Of a stretch of 62,561 nt of DNA, positions 24,598 to 32,802 are shown one piece after another. Both the position numbers and the translations under genes were made by a program. The stretch spans positions 1-62,561 of the forward strand of contig SXIH01000065.1 in the NCBI GenBank assembly GCA_005772895.1, read 5' to 3'. This DNA comes from Bacteroidota bacterium. GTDB lineage: Bacteria > Bacteroidota > Bacteroidia > 2-12-FULL-35-15. A model generated the notes under the pieces. The model saw only the letters and a program-made list of their open reading frames with translations. It ran no database searches and had not been told where the DNA came from. How positions within the stretch are numbered: position 1 is the stretch's first letter; each line of letters begins with the position of its first letter.

Positions 24598-27471
24598 TTA
24601 CTTAGCCAAAACTAATTTTTGAACTAATTTTTGAGTATCATTTTTAATGGTAATCATGTATGAACCAGAATTTAAATCAGCTACATCAACATTCACTACT
24701 TGTCCTTGAATAGGATTTGAGATTGAATGTGTTTTAACTAATCTTCCTGTTACATCTGTTATTTCAACAACCGTTAATGAATTCATGTTGTAACCAAATT
24801 CTACATTCACAGTAGAGCTTGCAGGATTTGGATAAATTGCAACACCATTGTTTTCAGCAGCAGCGGTAATTCCTGTTGTAGTTGATACTGTTGCAGTAAC
24901 CGGTACTCTTGGAGAGCTCACGCAATCAAAGTTAGGAGTTGTAATTTTCCAATCGTAATAGTAATAATAAGCAGTTGAACTAGTTGTTGTACCTGTCCAT
25001 CCATTTGTTACAGTAACATAACCTGGAGTTGTATAAGGATAACTTACACCGGAATTGTTTCTTCTTAATGAAGGAGAAGATGGTTGAGTTAAGCGGTATC
25101 CTGTTCCAGGAGTTAATGGGAAATTCAAAGTAATAACTGAAGAGTCAATAGGTAAACTTGCAGTTGTAAAAGTATTAATTACAGTTCCTGTGTTATCGCG
25201 TAATTGAATTGTACGAGCTCCAGTTGTAGTAGCATAAACTTTTACTGAAGTTAATGTACAAGCAGCAAGTACATCAAAATCAAGTCCCCCATTCACACCA
25301 CTTGTTCCTGAACCGGAACCATTTGGTCTTCCACCATTATTGATAGAGCCAGGATAGTTTGTTGTTTCATCAATATAATAAGTAGTTGTAGTGCTAATTG
25401 TAGGAGTTGTATAAGCAGTTCCGGTTGCAAGTGAAGAACCACCTGTTGAAGCTGCATACCAATTTATAGTTCCACCTGAACCGGCAGCACTTAAATTAAA
25501 TGTTGCAGGGCCGGGACCTGTTGCACCTGTTCCTGTTGGACTAGGAGCAGCAAGAACAGAAACAACAGTTGGTGTTGCTGTCCAGTTTTGACATAAACCT
25601 GTTGTTGTTAATGAATATGTTCCTGATGTTGGAGGATTAATAGTTTGTGTTGAAGCTGTAAATCCCGAAGGACCAGTCCAGCTATAAGCCGAAGCAGTTG
25701 TACTTGATAACGTTAATGTTCCAGCACATGTGTTTGCTCCGGATGAAGTAACTACTGGAGTTTCGTTTGGATTTAATACAGTTGTTACAGTTGGTGAAAG
25801 GTTTGTACAGCCTGCTGCATTTGTAACTTTAACATTGTAGTTTCCGGTTGTACTAACAACAATTGAAGAAGTAGTAGCACCATTTGACCACAAATATGAA
25901 GTGTATCCTGCAGGAGCAGTTAATGTAACAGAACCAGCAGTACAAAATGCATACGGACCAGGGATTACGTTATTTGTGATAGAGCAACCGCTTTCCACAA
26001 CAGTTACAAATTGATCAGCACTTAACGTTCCAAATGTTGTTGTTCCACCAGCAGGCCATTCAATTACAGCAGATGTAATTGTTGTTGCAGAACCTAATCC
26101 AAAGTGTAACTGCATTGAGTTTGCAGTTCCATAAGTTTCTCCGGCTCTTACTTCACGTACTTGTGTTCCAAAAGAACCTGTAATAGTAACTTTTGCACCA
26201 ATAGCATTTTGATTACTAACAGTACCTGTTAAATTAAAATTGATAAAGTGATTTGAGTTTTTATTGTTTAACCACAATACATCATCTGTTGTAGAAGGTG
26301 TATTGTATACGTTTCCGTAAGAAGCAACTAAATCAACAAATCCATCGTGATTTAAATCTCCTGTTGCAAAAGATAAGAAATCGGTCATTGCGCCACCGAA
26401 TACTCCAGAAAGAGCAGTGTAAGTTCCGTTTCCGTTATTTTTATACATAACTAAATTTGGACCTGAAATTAAAATATCCAAATATCCATCGTTATCAAAA
26501 TCTTCCACAATTGATTCGATTGCATTGAAGGTAGTAGAAAAACCAGAACCAGCTGTAGCATCAGTGAAAACGCCAGATCCGTTGTTCATATAAATTTGGC
26601 TGTTCTCATCATGATTTGTCATAACAACATCTTGATCACCATCATTATCTAAATCCCCAAAACTGGTTGTCCATGTTTGTTTAAAGTTTCCTGGAAGTTC
26701 AAGTCCGGTAGATGCAGCATTTTCAGTAAACACCCCTGCATTGTTAACGAACAAACGGTCTCTTCTTCTTTGGTCAGTATAACTTGAAGTACTTTGACGG
26801 CAATGAGCAGTATAAAGATCTAAATCTCCATCATTATCAATGTCTAACCAAACGCAACCATAATTTCCTGAATCGTAAGGGTCGCCACTGTATGTCATAC
26901 CCGGATTAATTTCAGTATCAATTAAGGTAGTTGTTAATGCCATTGTACCAGAATTGTTTTTATAAATTTTCATGTAATCATTGTCATCACATACAGCTAA
27001 ATCAGCCCAACCATCATTATCAAAATCACCAAAAGTGATACTTTGAACGAAGTATGAACCAGCTAAAGTTGTTTGAGTTTTTGTGATAGTACTGCCTGAC
27101 CAAGATAATTTCACTAAGTACATAGTACCATTTGTTCCTGTAGCAACATCTTTCCAACCATTGTGATCCACATCAGCAAGTGCCATTCCCCAAACGTTTG
27201 TGCCGCCTGTGATTGTACCTAAATTATAGCGGGTATAGGTTCCGCCTTGACTTTGTAAATCAACTATTAAAACATCTGATTGATCCATTTTAACGATATC
27301 GTCAAGACCATCGTTATTAACGTCAACAACTGAAATTGCACAACCACTATGCGTTGCGATGGGAGTTAAGCTGTTCGAATTAGTAAAGCCAAATTGTGCA
27401 TTGGTGCTAAGTGCCCCCAAAATACAAGCTGACGTAATAACTAACGACTTGTGGAAAGTAGTTTTTATCAT
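24598..27471 (-). CDS. FG-GAP/VCBS repeat and ASPIC/UnbV protein with T9SS type A domain, 957 aa
   Basis: Signal peptide to about residue 25 (ending LSTNAQ). Residues about 45-400 form an FG-GAP propeller with repeated calcium-loop signatures (VDVNNDGLDDIV, GDFDNDGWADLAV, LDIDNDGDLDLYTA, GDLDNDGDQDVVM, EDFDNDGYLDILI, GDLNHDGFVDLVA). Residues about 405-490 form an ASPIC/UnbV domain (NAIGAKVTITGSFGTQVREVRAGETYGTANS). Ig-like modules follow, then a type A sorting domain (VAIYPNPASSTVNVEFGYN ... KLVQKLVLAK). The enzymatic role is unknown; surface binding or matrix function is likely. It lies 66 bases downstream of the cytochrome gene on the same strand, so co-transcription is possible. Confidence 0.9.
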   Translation of the reverse strand: MIKTTFHKSLVITSACILGALSTNAQFGFTNSNSLTPIATHSGCAISVVDVNNDGLDDIVKMDQSDVLIVDLQSQGGTYTRYNLGTITGGTNVWGMALADVDHNGWKDVATGTNGTMYLVKLSWSGSTITKTQTTLAGSYFVQSITFGDFDNDGWADLAVCDDNDYMKIYKNNSGTMALTTTLIDTEINPGMTYSGDPYDSGNYGCVWLDIDNDGDLDLYTAHCRQSTSSYTDQRRRDRLFVNNAGVFTENAASTGLELPGNFKQTWTTSFGDLDNDGDQDVVMTNHDENSQIYMNNGSGVFTDATAGSGFSTTFNAIESIVEDFDNDGYLDILISGPNLVMYKNNGNGTYTALSGVFGGAMTDFLSFATGDLNHDGFVDLVASYGNVYNTPSTTDDVLWLNNKNSNHFINFNLTGTVSNQNAIGAKVTITGSFGTQVREVRAGETYGTANSMQLHFGLGSATTITSAVIEWPAGGTTTFGTLSADQFVTVVESGCSITNNVIPGPYAFCTAGSVTLTAPAGYTSYLWSNGATTSSIVVSTTGNYNVKVTNAAGCTNLSPTVTTVLNPNETPVVTSSGANTCAGTLTLSSTTASAYSWTGPSGFTASTQTINPPTSGTYSLTTTGLCQNWTATPTVVSVLAAPSPTGTGATGPGPATFNLSAAGSGGTINWYAASTGGSSLATGTAYTTPTISTTTTYYIDETTNYPGSINNGGRPNGSGSGTSGVNGGLDFDVLAACTLTSVKVYATTTGARTIQLRDNTGTVINTFTTASLPIDSSVITLNFPLTPGTGYRLTQPSSPSLRRNNSGVSYPYTTPGYVTVTNGWTGTTTSSTAYYYYYDWKITTPNFDCVSSPRVPVTATVSTTTGITAAAENNGVAIYPNPASSTVNVEFGYNMNSLTVVEITDVTGRLVKTHSISNPIQGQVVNVDVADLNSGSYMITIKNDTQKLVQKLVLAK

Positions 27472-27537
27472 GGTTACTGTTTTTGTTTAAAAAGGTTATT
27501 AAATTTAGTTTAGAGATGAATAAAGTAAAGCTTTTTA

Positions 27538-29490
27538 TTATGATTTTACAACTTTTTTATAGACTATTTTAGTTCCGGTAGTTATTTTTAAATAATATAT
27601 CCCCGAAGAAGCCGGTAAATAAAGGCTCATGCTTGATTGAAAGCCCATGTTAGGGTGCTGCGACTGCAATTTTCCGTTTGCATCAAATATTTCGATGTTT
27701 TTTATTAAAACACCATATTCTGAAGTCACAAAAACCCTTCCATCCATTGATATAGTTGGCCAGGCAGTCACATCCTGTTTTGGGGAATAAGTATTTACTC
27801 CAAGAGGAATAAGTACATTGTTTAAGCTATCCTGAGCCACCAAAACAGGTGTTTGGTCCGCTGCATTATACATGGTTTGAAAAGTGTTTATTTCTGGTGT
27901 GCTGTAGGTAAACATTTCATCCACCCATTTTGGCGGCACCGACTGATAATAAACTTTTGATTTAATATTAATATTTCCTACCGCTCCGGCCAAAGGAACT
28001 GCAAAATGTACCCAATCAACACCGCTTCCTTCAACAGAAGCTACTTTGTTAAAGTCAGCATCAGCATTAGCATCAGCCGAAACAGTAACTGTATCATAAA
28101 CAGATGATAATGAGTTAAAGCCCAATGGCGGAATTCTATTGTCTTTTAAGAGTATTGCAGCTCTTTCTAAAACGGATGTGAAATTGCCTCCAACATCACC
28201 GGGAACCAATTCATAAATTTGAGGAACATGGGATTGATTTAGTGTATTGTGATGTATTTCGAAATTTGAACTTTCACCAATCACACGATATTGATTATTG
28301 AAAATACCCGTTTGGAAAACAGTATCGCCTGCACCATCAATCACGACAAATTGTAAAACCGCTCTGCGGGAAGGATAACCCGAAGGAAATTTATGTCCCG
28401 CTTTGTTTTTCAACATTACCTTAAAAAATGCAGTATCACTCGTAACACTTACCATTTGTAAATCAAAATCCAATGTTTGTTGTTGAAGCATAGCAGTTGT
28501 TGCAACAATGGTAGAATCAAAACTTTTATCAGGAACATAAACTCCCAATGGACCTCTGTTGGTTTTGATCAAATTAAGCATGAACAAATTTGCTCCGGCA
28601 AAAACGTGTTGATTGAATGGAAAACGTTGTGGTAAACTTGTATTGCCGTTCGCAATATGAATCGGATCAATTAACTGAGGCATGTGACAAGTCTGACATT
28701 TTATACTGTTACCAGGATAATCAGAATTTTTATATTCATGAAAAGTAGCTTGCTCAACAAAATATCCTCCGGTATAATTACCGGCTAAATCAACTGACTC
28801 AGTTATAAGTGTATGACAAGAAGAACAAACTTTAGCATCGTCCATATGCGGACTGTAAACAGGGGTAAGTCCTTCATATAATTGCATTGGTGCAACAAAT
28901 GGCGCAGTAAACGGACCATATTCAACATCGTTGGTATCGTATGGAATTATTCCGGAATAGGTATAACCAACACTAGGTGCAATCGCATGACAAGCACCGC
29001 AGGACACACCATCTAATCCAAGTGAATCAGTTACTAAATCTGTTAAGCCATAAAATGGATTTCCTTTAAATTGAGAAGTGTACGCTCCCATTGGAGCATG
29101 ACAATCCAAACATTTATTTTGTAAGGGACCGGCATGAGCAGGATTAAGCGTTATTTCATGACTAACTTTTGCTCTCCAAAAAGGGTCTTTTGCTGATAAT
29201 GCCATCATAGAGCTTTCCCAACGATCAACTAAATTTACATCTTCGCCCGCTTCGTTAATATTTGCTACTTGTGCTGAATCGTATCCATGACAACCTCTGC
29301 AGCTGAACGATGGCAAAAAATATTCTCCGGGTGCAATTGGCGCTCTCGTTGGAATTCCTTTATAAGCATCTAATTGTGATTGCGTGTGGAATTTTAAAGC
29401 AGGACTTTTTGAGGAAGCCGAATTCATAAATTTAAATCCTGCAGCAAATCCTATAATAATAAAAAGTATAGTAATTTTTTTGATGCTCAT
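27538..29490 (-). CDS. five-haem c-type cytochrome-like protein with T9SS type A domain, 650 aa
   Basis: Five CxxCH haem-attachment motifs: SCRGCH (Cys64), KCLDCH (Cys127), SCGACH (Cys164), VCSSCH (Cys222) and KCQTCH (Cys265), arranged as in cytochrome c554/multihaem families, with extra His residues (HEITLNPAHAG, HEYKNSDYPG) as possible distal ligands. An N-terminal hydrophobic segment (residues 6-20) is the export signal. A beta-rich half follows, and the last 75 residues (DANGKLQSQHPNMGFQSS... SGIYYLKITTGTKIVYKKVV) are a type A T9SS domain, so the haem protein is predicted to reach the cell surface. DsbD, which supplies electrons for haem c attachment, is encoded just upstream. Confidence 0.9.
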   Translation of the reverse strand: MSIKKITILFIIIGFAAGFKFMNSASSKSPALKFHTQSQLDAYKGIPTRAPIAPGEYFLPSFSCRGCHGYDSAQVANINEAGEDVNLVDRWESSMMALSAKDPFWRAKVSHEITLNPAHAGPLQNKCLDCHAPMGAYTSQFKGNPFYGLTDLVTDSLGLDGVSCGACHAIAPSVGYTYSGIIPYDTNDVEYGPFTAPFVAPMQLYEGLTPVYSPHMDDAKVCSSCHTLITESVDLAGNYTGGYFVEQATFHEYKNSDYPGNSIKCQTCHMPQLIDPIHIANGNTSLPQRFPFNQHVFAGANLFMLNLIKTNRGPLGVYVPDKSFDSTIVATTAMLQQQTLDFDLQMVSVTSDTAFFKVMLKNKAGHKFPSGYPSRRAVLQFVVIDGAGDTVFQTGIFNNQYRVIGESSNFEIHHNTLNQSHVPQIYELVPGDVGGNFTSVLERAAILLKDNRIPPLGFNSLSSVYDTVTVSADANADADFNKVASVEGSGVDWVHFAVPLAGAVGNINIKSKVYYQSVPPKWVDEMFTYSTPEINTFQTMYNAADQTPVLVAQDSLNNVLIPLGVNTYSPKQDVTAWPTISMDGRVFVTSEYGVLIKNIEIFDANGKLQSQHPNMGFQSSMSLYLPASSGIYYLKITTGTKIVYKKVVKS

Positions 29491-29583
29491 GCAATATAAG
29501 TTTGATAAACAAATATATGCATTAATGATTACAATTAAAAGGAATATCGATAAGTGTTGGGAATACTGAGATAAATCATAAAG

Positions 29584-29617
29584 CCCCTCTCCATTTTGGA
29601 GAGGGGTTGGGGTGAGG
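29584..29617 (-). repeat. CCCCTCTCC hairpin repeat, also likely dsbD terminator
   Basis: CCCCTCTCC (29584-29592) and GGAGAGGGG (29598-29606) form a perfect 9-bp stem, followed by the family tail TTGGGGTGAGGTTT. It abuts the dsbD stop codon. Related copies are at 34212-34241 and 44424-44449. Confidence 0.8.
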
Positions 29618-29618
29618 T

Positions 29619-31721
29619 TTATTTACCTGTACGCTTTTTGAATTCATTTATGCCTTCATCTAACCAATTAACATATTTGCTTATGTCTGGGTCGTAATGT
29701 GCAGTAGCTTTCGTTAGCATTTGTTCATTGTGATCAACTAAAATATATTGCGGCTGAGAATTGGTTTCATACTTTAAGGCTTGCATGTATGCCCATTTCG
29801 TTCCAATTGTATTAACAGTAAAGTCTGAATTCCCCAATTTTTTAACTGATTGTTGTTCAGTAGGAAGTTTAGTTTTGTCATCTACATATAATGAAACTAA
29901 AACAACTTCATTTCGAATGCGTTTATCAACTTCTGGATCTGGCCAAACTTGCGATTCCATTTTCCGACAATTTACACATGCCCAACCAGTAAAGTCAATC
30001 ATTAAAGGTTTTCCAACTTTTTTTGCGTAAGCTAATGCTTCATCATAATCATGGAAACAAGGCAAGTTATTAGGGCAGTGTCCTTTTTTATTTTTTGCAT
30101 GAGTTTCTGTAGTTCCTATAGTTACAGGCAGAGCATTTTGAGAACCTCCAAAACCATTAGGCGATTCGCTATAAAAATCAGGTGGTGGAAAACCGCTAAT
30201 TATTTTTAGCGGAGCACCCCATAACCCTGGAATTAAATAAATGGTAAATGATAATGCAGTAATTGCAAAAAACAATCTTGTCACAGAAAGATGTTTTAGA
30301 TCGCTATCATGTGAAAGTTTAAACCATCCCATTAAGTATATGCCAAGTAAACCAAATATTACTATCCATATTGTAATAAATACTTCACGAGTTAGTATTC
30401 CCGCTTGCACAACTAAATCTGCATTGGAAGCAAATTTAAATGCAAGTGCTAGTTCTAAAAATCCCAAGGTAACCTTAACTGAATTTAACCAACCACCAGA
30501 TTTTGGTAAAGAGTTTAGCCAACCTGGAAAAGCAGCAAATAATCCAAATGGTAATGCAAGTGCTGAAGAAAAACCAAGCATACCCCAAAATGGTCCTGAC
30601 AAATTACCCGTAGCTCCTGCACTAAAAAGCAAAGGTCCAATAAAAGCACTTGTACAAGAAAAAGAAACTAAAGCCAATGTAAATGCCATGAAGAAAATTC
30701 CAATCAATCCGCCTTTATCACTCTTTGCATCCATTTTATTTACAAATGCTGAAGGAAGCACAATTTCAAATCCTCCTAAAAAGGAGATTGCAAAAACAAG
30801 TAGCATTAAAAAGAAAAAGAGATTGAACCATACATTAGTAGACATTGCATGAAGTGCATCTACTCCAAAAATTACTGTAAATAAAATTCCAATAGTTGTA
30901 TAGATGGCAATAATAGATAATGAATAAATAAGTGCATTTTTTATTCCTTCTTTTTTTGTTTTGCTTCTTTTTGTAAAAAAGCTAACTGTCATTGGAATCA
31001 TAGGAAACACACAAGGTGTAAGTAATGCAGAGAATCCCGCCAAGCAACCTAATAAAAAGATAATCCACCAAGGATCTTCGGCATTTGCTGTTGTTGTAGT
31101 AATTGGTTCTGAATTAATTTCAGTAGTTGATTTTGATGAGGTGTCTGTTGAGGATACATTGCTTTCTAATTGAAATGCTTTTGCAACAGCTGCAGAGTCA
31201 ATCACGCAAGGTGTATTTGTATCTTTTGTTTCAGTAATGCTTTTTTCACATTCAGCACTTCCTTTTAATTTAAACTCGAATGGAGTAGGTGGATCAAAAA
31301 CGCATTTTTCTTCAGTACATGTCTGGTATTCATAGGTTCCTTTAACGATAACTTCTTTATTCGCTTTTAGTCTGATTTTTTGTTTAAATGTTACTGTATT
31401 CTCAAAATATAAAACCTCCATATCAAAAACTTTGTCCATGATTTTGATAGGCTTTCCTTCAGTGGGTTTTCCTAAAATTTCGTAATCACTGCTTTTGTCT
31501 GTAAATACATTAGAAGGCATTGGACCATCTTCACCAGTTTTGATAAGAGAATAAACATGCCAATGTTCTTTAATGGTTCCTGTGAATTGTAATTCATAAT
31601 CACAGTTATTTATTTTTTTACTTGATAACTTCCAGGTGACAGGTTTTTCAATCTGAGCTATTGAATTGGTGCATAAAAGAGATATGCAAAACAATAAAAA
31701 AATTCTAATAATATTTTTCAT
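29619..31721 (-). CDS. dsbD: thiol:disulfide interchange protein DsbD, 700 aa
   Basis: Carries electrons from cytoplasmic thioredoxin across the inner membrane to periplasmic partners. Signal peptide (residues 1-22), an N-terminal DsbD-alpha-like beta domain (about 25-170, with the Cys pair region TCTEEKCVFDPPTPFEF), a DsbD-beta/CcdA membrane domain with about eight helices (about 218-520; conserved LTPCVFPMIPMTVSFF and SFSCTSAFIGPLLF), and a C-terminal thioredoxin domain with active site GWACVNCRKME (about residues 580-590). The length fits Bacteroidota DsbD. Upstream of and same strand as the multihaem cytochrome gene, consistent with a role in cytochrome maturation. Confidence 0.95.
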   Translation of the reverse strand: MKNIIRIFLLFCISLLCTNSIAQIEKPVTWKLSSKKINNCDYELQFTGTIKEHWHVYSLIKTGEDGPMPSNVFTDKSSDYEILGKPTEGKPIKIMDKVFDMEVLYFENTVTFKQKIRLKANKEVIVKGTYEYQTCTEEKCVFDPPTPFEFKLKGSAECEKSITETKDTNTPCVIDSAAVAKAFQLESNVSSTDTSSKSTTEINSEPITTTTANAEDPWWIIFLLGCLAGFSALLTPCVFPMIPMTVSFFTKRSKTKKEGIKNALIYSLSIIAIYTTIGILFTVIFGVDALHAMSTNVWFNLFFFLMLLVFAISFLGGFEIVLPSAFVNKMDAKSDKGGLIGIFFMAFTLALVSFSCTSAFIGPLLFSAGATGNLSGPFWGMLGFSSALALPFGLFAAFPGWLNSLPKSGGWLNSVKVTLGFLELALAFKFASNADLVVQAGILTREVFITIWIVIFGLLGIYLMGWFKLSHDSDLKHLSVTRLFFAITALSFTIYLIPGLWGAPLKIISGFPPPDFYSESPNGFGGSQNALPVTIGTTETHAKNKKGHCPNNLPCFHDYDEALAYAKKVGKPLMIDFTGWACVNCRKMESQVWPDPEVDKRIRNEVVLVSLYVDDKTKLPTEQQSVKKLGNSDFTVNTIGTKWAYMQALKYETNSQPQYILVDHNEQMLTKATAHYDPDISKYVNWLDEGINEFKKRTGK

Positions 31722-31767
31722 GCAGGAGTTTTTGAAATTTACTTTTTATTTGAACCGAGGTAAAGAT

Positions 31768-31800
31768 AAAAAAATAGCCCCGAAACATCGGGGCTATTTT
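31768..31800. terminator. bidirectional intrinsic terminator
   Basis: AAAATAGCCCCGA and TCGGGGCTATTTT form a perfect hairpin between the small hypothetical gene (stop at 31861) and the dsbD start. Confidence 0.9.
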
Positions 31801-31860
31801 CAAAATATTATTAGTAATTGATAGCCAAATAGTGTTAAAAAAAGTATAAAAATCAGCGCA

Positions 31861-32154
31861 TTAGATGGCTTCGTGTATCCGGTGAATTGGAATAACCACT
31901 CCTTGCTTTAGTATTACACGTTTATCGGTAACACCCCAAACGGTGGTATTCACTTGTTTTATACCTTCCGAATCTTCGAAAATTATTTTGATCTTATTGT
32001 GTTCGAGGTTTCCCAATTTTAAAGCTCTTTCAAGATTGGAAAATCGCATTTGTATTTCTTCTTTTGATGTTAGAACATCAGTATCCGGAAACTTTAATCC
32101 GCTGATATTCTCTTTTTCAATCAAAACTGGAGTTGGTTTGGTAGCGTTTGTCAT
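31861..32154 (-). CDS. conserved-looking hypothetical protein, 97 aa
   Basis: No family recognised. It is a soluble, mixed alpha/beta protein with a helix around residues 30-50 (SKEEIQMRFSNLERALKLGN) and a beta-rich second half (KIKIIFEDSEGIKQVNTTVWGVTDKRVILKQGVVIPIHRI), which looks like a small barrel or SH3-like fold. No signal peptide. The reading frame uses typical codons for this genome and is closed by a strong terminator. It lies 89 bases downstream of the membrane protein gene at 32244. Confidence 0.7.
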   Translation of the reverse strand: MTNATKPTPVLIEKENISGLKFPDTDVLTSKEEIQMRFSNLERALKLGNLEHNKIKIIFEDSEGIKQVNTTVWGVTDKRVILKQGVVIPIHRIHEAI

Positions 32155-32243
32155 GGCGAGAGCGTTTAATTAGTTAAATTAAATCAAAGACAATGTAATT
32201 CTACGAGCAAATTAAGATTGCGTTACAAATTGTGCAAATCTTT

Positions 32244-32783
32244 TTATGACTTGTTATTAGGAGTCAGGTCAATTAAGACCTTCAAAAATTCATCGGATTT
32301 CTGACTGCCAATGCGGTATTTCAAGCCATCTTTATCAGTCAATTCTAAGGCGTCATTACCCTGTGTAAAAAAGCGGATTTTGTTCTTAAAATGAAGGTTA
32401 TAAACAGGTCGGTTGAGCAAATATTTGCTGTATTTCACTTTTTTTGCCTCTACTATATTACTAAGGTCAATCTTAACTTTTCTGGATGTCCACAATCCAT
32501 CCAAAATCAAACTGTTTCCTATAATTTTAGTATGAATATGCAAAACAAAGATTAAAATCAGAGACAGGGCCATTAATATAATGCCCATTAAAAAGAAAAG
32601 TTGTCCAGAATTTTCGTCTACTGGAGAAGCTGGGATTTCTACCATTGCAACATCAACCGGTTTTGGGTTTTCGCTCCAATAATAAAGCACGAAACAAAAC
32701 ATAGCCAAAACGGTACGCCAAAGAATCGACCATTTATTATAGCCGATGTATTGTTTTTCTTCAAAAAGGATTTCTTCCTGCAT
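32244..32783 (-). CDS. hypothetical two-helix membrane protein, 179 aa
   Basis: No family recognised with certainty. Two hydrophobic helices at about residues 20-38 (SILWRTVLAMFCFVLYYW) and 64-88 (LFFLMGIILMALSLILIFVLHI) are followed by a cytosolic beta-rich domain (SLILDGLWTSRKVKIDLSNIVEAKKVKYSK ... FKNKIRFFTQGNDALELTDKDGLKYRIGSQ) reminiscent of bacterial PH-like domains. It starts 19 bases after the tilS stop codon, so it is probably in the tilS operon. Confidence 0.72.
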   Translation of the reverse strand: MQEEILFEEKQYIGYNKWSILWRTVLAMFCFVLYYWSENPKPVDVAMVEIPASPVDENSGQLFFLMGIILMALSLILIFVLHIHTKIIGNSLILDGLWTSRKVKIDLSNIVEAKKVKYSKYLLNRPVYNLHFKNKIRFFTQGNDALELTDKDGLKYRIGSQKSDEFLKVLIDLTPNNKS

Positions 32784-32802
32784 TGTGCTTCAAAGTTAAG
32801 AA

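Noticed and set aside
30241..30852. 203-codon plus-strand ORF opposite dsbD
   Set aside because: Shadow of the DsbD membrane domain; no start context and no family resemblance.
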